47,717 nt of DNA from Sulfurimonas sp. Lineage in GTDB: Bacteria > Campylobacterota > Campylobacteria > Campylobacterales > Sulfurimonadaceae. The stretch covers positions 1 to 47,717 of the forward strand of contig JAABQD010000022.1 in the NCBI GenBank assembly GCA_011391635.1, in the 5' to 3' direction. Positions 43,170-47,717 of the stretch are shown piece after piece. Within the stretch, counting starts at the first letter, position 1, and every line of letters begins with the position of its first letter. Made by a program: the position numbers and the translations under genes. The notes under the pieces are model-generated. The model searched no databases and was not told the DNA's origin. It saw nothing but the letters and a program-made list of their open reading frames with translations.

Positions 43170-46100
43170 ATGTATAAATTAGCAATCAAAAGACCAATTA
43201 CAACCCTGATGTATGTCATCACGATGGTTATATTTGGCTATATGAGTTTCAAATCTATGCCCTCGGCTCTTTTTCCAAATATAGATTTTCCGATTGTGAC
43301 TATTAAGACAACTTACCCCGGAGCTGAATCTGGTACGATTGAATCTCAGGTAACAGACAAAATCGAAGAGGCTATTTCACGCATTGGCGGAGTCGATAGT
43401 ATCACTTCGACAAGCGTTGATAATGTGAGCGTTGTTATCGTAAAATTCTTTTTAGAACGAGATATGGATGAGTGTGCCAATGATGTAAGAGACAAAGTCT
43501 CAGCAGTGGTGTTACCAAAAAATGCGGACACTCCGCTGGTAAGTAAACTCGATATCGGTGCTGCATCGGTGATTAATATCTTCTTAACAGCAAAAAATGA
43601 CTCTATCAAAAATTTAATGCTTTTTGCAGATGAAAAAGTCAAACCAAGAATCCAAAAAATCAATGGAGTAGGTGCAATCAATATCATTGGTTACAAAGAT
43701 AGAGAGATAAAAATATTTCCACATGCCGAAGATCTCAATAAATATGGTATTACCATTGCAGAGTTAAATGCAATTGTGGCAAAAGAGAATATCAAAATTG
43801 GTGGTGGGAAACTTATCACAGATACAGAGGAGCTGACGCTAAAAACAAAAGCAGATGCCCTGAGTATCAGTGAACTCGAAGAGATAGAGATTAAAAACAA
43901 TGTAAAACTTAAAGATATAGCTATCATAAAAGATACGCTGAGTGATTCAAAAAGTTATGCTTCTTTTAACGGTGTCGAGGGTGTTATGCTTGAGGTACAA
44001 AAAATCTCTGGAACAAACACACTCGAGATAGTAGATATGGTCAAAAAAGCAATCCCTCAGCTTAAAGAGATGGCAGGGGATAAATATGATGTTCAAATAC
44101 TGAGTGACACTTCACCTTTTATTTTAGAGTCTCTCAAAAGTGTTGAGTTTGACCTTATGTATGGTGCGATTTTGGCGGCTCTCATCGTTTTTGTTTTTTT
44201 GAGAAATTTTACAATTACGATGGTTTCAGCTCTCTCTATTCCCGCTTCTATCATGGGTACATTTGCTTTGATGGATTATATGGGATTTGAACTCAACAAA
44301 ATGACACTTATTGGGCTTACTCTGGCTATTGGGATTATCATCGATGATGCTATCGTTGTCATTGAAAATATCTACAAAAAGATGGAAGCTGGAATGAGTA
44401 AATATGAGGCTGCCTATGAGGGAACAAAAGAGATGGCATTTACCATTTTGGCAATCTCTGCAATGCTTTTGGCGGTTTTTGTTCCTGTTTCATTTATGAG
44501 TGGAATTGTTGGGAAATTCTTTGAGAGTTTTGCGATGACGGTTGGGTTCGCCATTATTATCTCCTACTCGATTGCTCTGAGTTTTATTCCAAGTTTGAGT
44601 GCGAGAGTACTTCATAAGGATGAGAGTAAATTTTACAATAAAACAGAGCCGATATTCAAAGCAATAGAGCAAGTATATGAGAGAACTTTAAAAGCTGTTT
44701 TACGATTTAAAGTGACTACTTTGGTTTTTGTCTTTGTACTCTTTTTTGCTTCTCTTAGCCTTTTTCCAAAAATCGGTATGGATTTTATCCCAAAAGAGGA
44801 TAAAGGTGAGTTTGAGATAGCTCTCAAAGCAAATGCAGGTATCTCGCTCGAAGAGATGGTTAGAAAATCTAAAGCTGTCGAAGAGATGGTCAAGAAAAAT
44901 GCAGCTGTAGAATATACAACTTTGAGTGTGGGCTATAACTCTTCACAAGAGAAACATAAAGCGACTATTTATGTAAAACTTGTAGAAAAAACACAAAGAG
45001 CTTTAAATCAAGAGCATATTATTCAAGAGCTTCGAGGAGAACTTACACCTTTTAAAAAAGATATGTTTATAACGGCGGCAGCTATTCCAAACATCAAAGG
45101 TGCTGGGGTTTCTGTACCCTATCAGATAGTTTTAAAATCGGATTCATTTGAAGATTTAATGACTGCAAAGAAAAATTTGACAGAGTATTTGGCAAAGAAA
45201 AAAGGTTTTGTGGATATCGATACAAATCTTGATGATCCAAAACCTCAGGTTGATATCAAAATACTCAGAGACAATGCAAATAGATTGGGTGTCTCGGCAT
45301 CACAAATAGCAGAGGCAATCTCTATTGCATTCTCAAGTGATATGGAAATTTCCTATTTTGAAGAGAATGGAAAACAGTATGACATTACTTTGAGATTCGA
45401 TGATAAAAATAGAATGCGTCTTGAAGATATTAAAAAACTTCAACTTAGAACAAAAAATGGAGATTTAGTTTATCTTGATGGGCTTGTTGAATTTAGTAAT
45501 TCTTCGACACTTGGGGCTATAAATCACTTTGATAGACAGAGACAAGTTATCGTTTATTCTGATCTTTTTGGACTCGATTTGGGTGGAGCAGTGGCCTATA
45601 CAAAAGCTGAAATTGATAATTTATTACCAAAAAGTGTTGTATATAGATTTACAGGTTTTGCTGAAGAGATGGTAAAAACAGGTCAGGCTTTTGGTACAGC
45701 TATTGGATTGTCTGTCATTTTGATGTTTATTATTTTGGCTATTTTATATGAGTCTTTGATTCAGCCAATCATTATTATGGTTGCACTTCCACTCAGTATT
45801 ATCGGGGTAATGTTGGCTTTGTATCTCAGTGGATTGCAGTTTAGCCTCTTTGTAATGATTGGATTTATGCTTCTTATGGGAATGGTTGGGAAAAATGCGG
45901 TCTTACTTGTGGATTTTGCAAATACAGCTGTGGCATGTGGAAAAAGTGCAGATGAAGCACTCATCGAAGCAGGAGAAAAAAGACTTCGTCCGATTTTGAT
46001 GACAACAATTGCTATGGTTTTTGCAATGCTCCCTCTTGCTCTTGGCACAGGATTAGGAAGTGAAACAAAAGCTCCTATGGCGATAGCAATAATTGGTGGA

Positions 46101-46220
46101 CTTTTGAGTTCTATGGTGTTGACACTCCTTGTTGTTCCTGTAATCTATAGATTAATAAGTCCATTGGATAGATGGTTGAGAAAATTTTATGAAGTCAAAA
46201 GCAAAGAAGAAACAATATAA
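43170..46220 (+). CDS. RND efflux pump inner-membrane transporter (AcrB/HAE1-type)
   Basis: 1016 residues with twelve predicted spans and two large periplasmic loops. The proton-relay Asp pair is in GIIIDDAIVVIEN (about residues 390–400), and the FPNIDFP and FIPKEDKGEF elements are present. Substrate cannot be inferred. Two repeat copies, 43719 (FPHAED) and 45932 (VACGK), lie in variable parts. Last gene of the tetR–tolC–adaptor–RND operon. Confidence 0.94.
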   Translation: MYKLAIKRPITTLMYVITMVIFGYMSFKSMPSALFPNIDFPIVTIKTTYPGAESGTIESQVTDKIEEAISRIGGVDSITSTSVDNVSVVIVKFFLERDMDECANDVRDKVSAVVLPKNADTPLVSKLDIGAASVINIFLTAKNDSIKNLMLFADEKVKPRIQKINGVGAINIIGYKDREIKIFPHAEDLNKYGITIAELNAIVAKENIKIGGGKLITDTEELTLKTKADALSISELEEIEIKNNVKLKDIAIIKDTLSDSKSYASFNGVEGVMLEVQKISGTNTLEIVDMVKKAIPQLKEMAGDKYDVQILSDTSPFILESLKSVEFDLMYGAILAALIVFVFLRNFTITMVSALSIPASIMGTFALMDYMGFELNKMTLIGLTLAIGIIIDDAIVVIENIYKKMEAGMSKYEAAYEGTKEMAFTILAISAMLLAVFVPVSFMSGIVGKFFESFAMTVGFAIIISYSIALSFIPSLSARVLHKDESKFYNKTEPIFKAIEQVYERTLKAVLRFKVTTLVFVFVLFFASLSLFPKIGMDFIPKEDKGEFEIALKANAGISLEEMVRKSKAVEEMVKKNAAVEYTTLSVGYNSSQEKHKATIYVKLVEKTQRALNQEHIIQELRGELTPFKKDMFITAAAIPNIKGAGVSVPYQIVLKSDSFEDLMTAKKNLTEYLAKKKGFVDIDTNLDDPKPQVDIKILRDNANRLGVSASQIAEAISIAFSSDMEISYFEENGKQYDITLRFDDKNRMRLEDIKKLQLRTKNGDLVYLDGLVEFSNSSTLGAINHFDRQRQVIVYSDLFGLDLGGAVAYTKAEIDNLLPKSVVYRFTGFAEEMVKTGQAFGTAIGLSVILMFIILAILYESLIQPIIIMVALPLSIIGVMLALYLSGLQFSLFVMIGFMLLMGMVGKNAVLLVDFANTAVACGKSADEALIEAGEKRLRPILMTTIAMVFAMLPLALGTGLGSETKAPMAIAIIGGLLSSMVLTLLVVPVIYRLISPLDRWLRKFYEVKSKEETI

Positions 46221-46254
46221 ATGACCTAGAGTCCAATATACTTTTATTTGATTT

Positions 46255-46260
46255 TATAAT
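46255..46260 (+). promoter_or_regulatory. Probable -10 element (TATAAT) for the adhesin gene
   Basis: Consensus TATAAT 37 bases upstream of the adhesin ATG in the 76-base spacer after the RND gene. An AGGGG Shine-Dalgarno follows at 46286–46290. Confidence 0.5.
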
Positions 46261-46296
46261 AGTATATGACAGTAAAACTATATTTAGGGGTGTACG

Positions 46297-47717
46297 ATGT
46301 CGACAGTAATTGGAAATGTCACCAGTATAGAAGGAAAATTCTCCGTTAAAAGTGCGGATGGTTCTCTTCGAGAATTACATAAAGGTGATGCGATACACGA
46401 AGGTGAGGTAGTTATAGGCTCTGATAAAAATGAGCTTATGGATAGTCTCACAGTTTCTATGCAAGATGATTCAAAAACAGTTGTTTATGGAAATGAAAAA
46501 CAACTTTTTGATGCATCACTTGCAAAAGAAGAGTTTTCACAAGATGAAACAGTATCAGACTCAGATGCAATTGATGCGTTGTTAGCAGATAACAGCGATA
46601 TAACTGATACAGCTGGGACAGATGATACAAATCTTGACGATTTAGAAACAGCCGCTGGTCAAGAAGCGGATGCTCAGTCTACTGAAGGTGGAACAGCTAA
46701 TTTCTTGGATGCTAATAATGGTAGTCAAGATGTAGAAGCAGATCTAAGAGATAGAGGGTTTACTACTCAAGAAATCAGATTAGATCCAACTTTCCTTGCG
46801 GAAGGTGACACTGATACAGATACAGACACTGATACAGATACTGACACAGATACTGATACAGATACAGACACAGACACTGACACTGACACTGATACTGACA
46901 CTGATACTGACACAGACACTGACACAGATACAGATACAGATACAGATACAGATACAGACACTGACACAGACACTGATACAGATACTGACACTGATACAGA
47001 TACAGATACTGACACAGATACTGATACAGATACAGATACAGATACTGACACTGACACAGACACTGACACAGATACAGACACAGACACTGACACTGATACA
47101 GATACTGACACAGACACTGACACAGATACTGACACAGACACAGACACAGATACAGACACTGACACTGATACAGATACTGACACAGATACAGACACTGATA
47201 CAGATACTGATACAGATACTGACACTGACACTGACACAGATACAGACACTGATACAGATACTGACACAGATACAGATACAGATACAGACACTGACACAGA
47301 TACAGACACAGATACAGACACTGACACTGACACTGACACTGATACAGATACAGACACTGATACAGATACTGATACTGACACAGACACTGATACAGATACA
47401 GATACTGACACTGATACAGACACAGATACAGACACTGATACTGACACAGACACAGACACTGACACAGATACAGATACAGACACTGACACAGATACAGATA
47501 CAGACACAGATACAGACACAGATACAGACACTGATACTGACACAGACACTGACACAGATACAGATACAGACACTGACACTGACACAGATACAGATACAGA
47601 TACTGACACAGATACAGACACTGACACAGATACAGACACAGATACAGACACAGATACAGACACTGATACAGACACAGATACAGACACTGACACAGATACA
47701 GATACAGACACTGACAC
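46297..47717 (+). CDS. LapA-type adhesin, N-terminal retention module and Asp-Thr repeat, 3' partial
   Basis: ATG 46297 follows AGGGG. Residues 1–75 (MSTVIGNVTSIEGKF, GDAIHEGEVVIG) match the retention module that plugs a type I secretion channel in LapA-like adhesins. A di-Ala site typical for the LapG protease occurs at 118–121 (ETAAGQ). Residues from 171 to the window end are Asp-Thr only, at least 151 units, in place of the usual Ig-like repeats. The gene runs off the window with no stop. In known systems LapD senses c-di-GMP and shields the site from LapG; the c-di-GMP genes in this window fit that, but lapD/lapG are not here. Confidence 0.82.
   Translation, partial: MSTVIGNVTSIEGKFSVKSADGSLRELHKGDAIHEGEVVIGSDKNELMDSLTVSMQDDSKTVVYGNEKQLFDASLAKEEFSQDETVSDSDAIDALLADNSDITDTAGTDDTNLDDLETAAGQEADAQSTEGGTANFLDANNGSQDVEADLRDRGFTTQEIRLDPTFLAEGDTDTDTDTDTDTDTDTDTDTDTDTDTDTDTDTDTDTDTDTDTDTDTDTDTDTDTDTDTDTDTDTDTDTDTDTDTDTDTDTDTDTDTDTDTDTDTDTDTDTDTDTDTDTDTDTDTDTDTDTDTDTDTDTDTDTDTDTDTDTDTDTDTDTDTDTDTDTDTDTDTDTDTDTDTDTDTDTDTDTDTDTDTDTDTDTDTDTDTDTDTDTDTDTDTDTDTDTDTDTDTDTDTDTDTDTDTDTDTDTDTDTDTDTDTDTDTDTDTDTDTDTDTDTDTDTDTDTDTDTDTDTDTDTDTDTDTDTDTDTDTD
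46807..47717 (+). repeat. Hexanucleotide GAYACW tandem repeat (Asp-Thr)n
   Basis: 911 bases of pure GA(C/T)AC(A/T) units, 151 complete units plus five bases, running off the window. Only the third codon positions vary, irregularly, and Thr is always ACA or ACT, never ACC or ACG. Adding or losing units keeps the frame, so this changes protein length rather than switching it off. Confidence 0.95.

Larger units (their letters stand above)
6546..45940. repeat. Dispersed 9-mer GGCATGTGG / CCACATGCC family, 28 exact copies
   Basis: First bases of copies with GGCATGTGG on the plus strand: 6546, 6597, 6612, 9942, 10205, 15195, 20134, 25461, 27754, 28802, 36014, 37147, 38622, 40484, 45932. With CCACATGCC on the plus strand: 16094, 16713, 18412, 18519, 21611, 26907, 28764, 33389, 37364, 38903, 40501, 43058, 43719. 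In motif orientation, 27 of 28 are followed by A, usually then A or T, and 19 are preceded by T, giving TGGCATGTGGAW. Twenty-four lie inside genes. The interval given spans all copies and is not itself one element. Confidence 0.9.

Noticed and set aside
46767..47717. Minus-strand open frame of Ser-Val repeats opposite the adhesin
   Set aside because: It is the automatic complement of GAYACW units. The plus frame has a promoter element, ribosome site and a recognisable N-terminal domain.
46807..47717. Repeat as an on/off phase-variation tract
   Set aside because: Units are six bases, so gain or loss keeps the reading frame; only length would vary.
1..47717. CRISPR array, tRNA, rRNA or insertion sequence
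   Set aside because: No spaced direct repeats, cloverleaf or ribosomal sequence, transposase or terminal inverted repeats were recognised by eye.

Overview
The window reads as a chromosomal segment of a free-living Campylobacterota (epsilonproteobacterial) species, most like the Sulfurimonas group. The evidence is AT-rich coding, frequent TTG/GTG starts, very tight gene packing with many ATGA/TAATG overlaps, a CheV–CheA(with receiver)–CheW operon, a STAS-MlaE/MlaF/MlaD lipid transport operon, a TauE-like/NosL-like pair, a single XerD/H-like recombinase and many c-di-GMP proteins. It is mostly ordinary core genome. No rRNA, tRNA, CRISPR or insertion sequence was seen. Genus placement is inference.

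Layout. 1–5719: a signalling operon: PAS–PP2C phosphatase (5' end cut off by the window), CheY-like receiver, SiaB-like kinase, SiaC-like phosphoprotein, HD-GYP protein, an unrecognised 506-residue protein and a degenerate GGDEF protein. It resembles the SiaABCD partner-switch of Pseudomonas with extra parts. 5833–13630: small HTH protein, then minus-strand dnaX, an EAL–CBS–GGDEF protein, murI, rho, a shortened chemoreceptor-like protein and an unknown protein. 13754–17135: plus-strand membrane protein with a Thr-rich region, surE, a ThiF/TcdA-like enzyme and two lineage-type small genes, ending at a 15-bp hairpin. 17225–24903: minus-strand polA, HDOD protein, TauE-like/NosL-like/HD/Xer cluster, bamB-like and yfgM-like genes. 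25030–29216: gatC, ArsC/Spx-like, pilT, greA, argC, lpxH-like. 29219–33064: chemotaxis operon. 33077–37756: Mla-type lipid transport and pepP. 37815–40310: lytic transglycosylase, unknown protein and a beta-CASP RNase. 40597–46220: TetR-controlled RND efflux operon. 46297–end: start of a LapA-type adhesin whose N-terminal retention module carries a TAAG protease-site motif and runs into at least 151 pure Asp-Thr repeats.

The strongest unexplained signal is not a gene. The 9-mer GGCATGTGG (or its complement CCACATGCC) occurs 28 times exactly by my manual count, in 27 of 28 cases followed by A, about evenly in both orientations (15/13), scattered in unrelated genes where it is read as Pro-His-Ala, Ala-Cys-Gly, (Ser)-Thr-Cys or His-Val. 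At the base composition of this window well under one copy would be expected. One pair forms a perfect 16-bp inverted repeat at 40478–40515. Its density, orientation balance, sharp core, tolerance inside coding sequence and paired inverted copy all resemble the DNA uptake sequences of Neisseriaceae and Pasteurellaceae. I am not aware of such a sequence being established in Campylobacterota. A pilT gene lies in the window, but no dedicated competence gene does, so the uptake role is inference.

Other points worth attention: an A10 tract in dnaX with immediate stops in both shifted frames (a possible slippage switch giving a shorter subunit), the expanded Sia-like module with a degenerate GGDEF protein, the synonymously scrambled Asp-Thr repeat, and a second long inverted repeat (40354–40438) in the same intergenic region as the motif palindrome.
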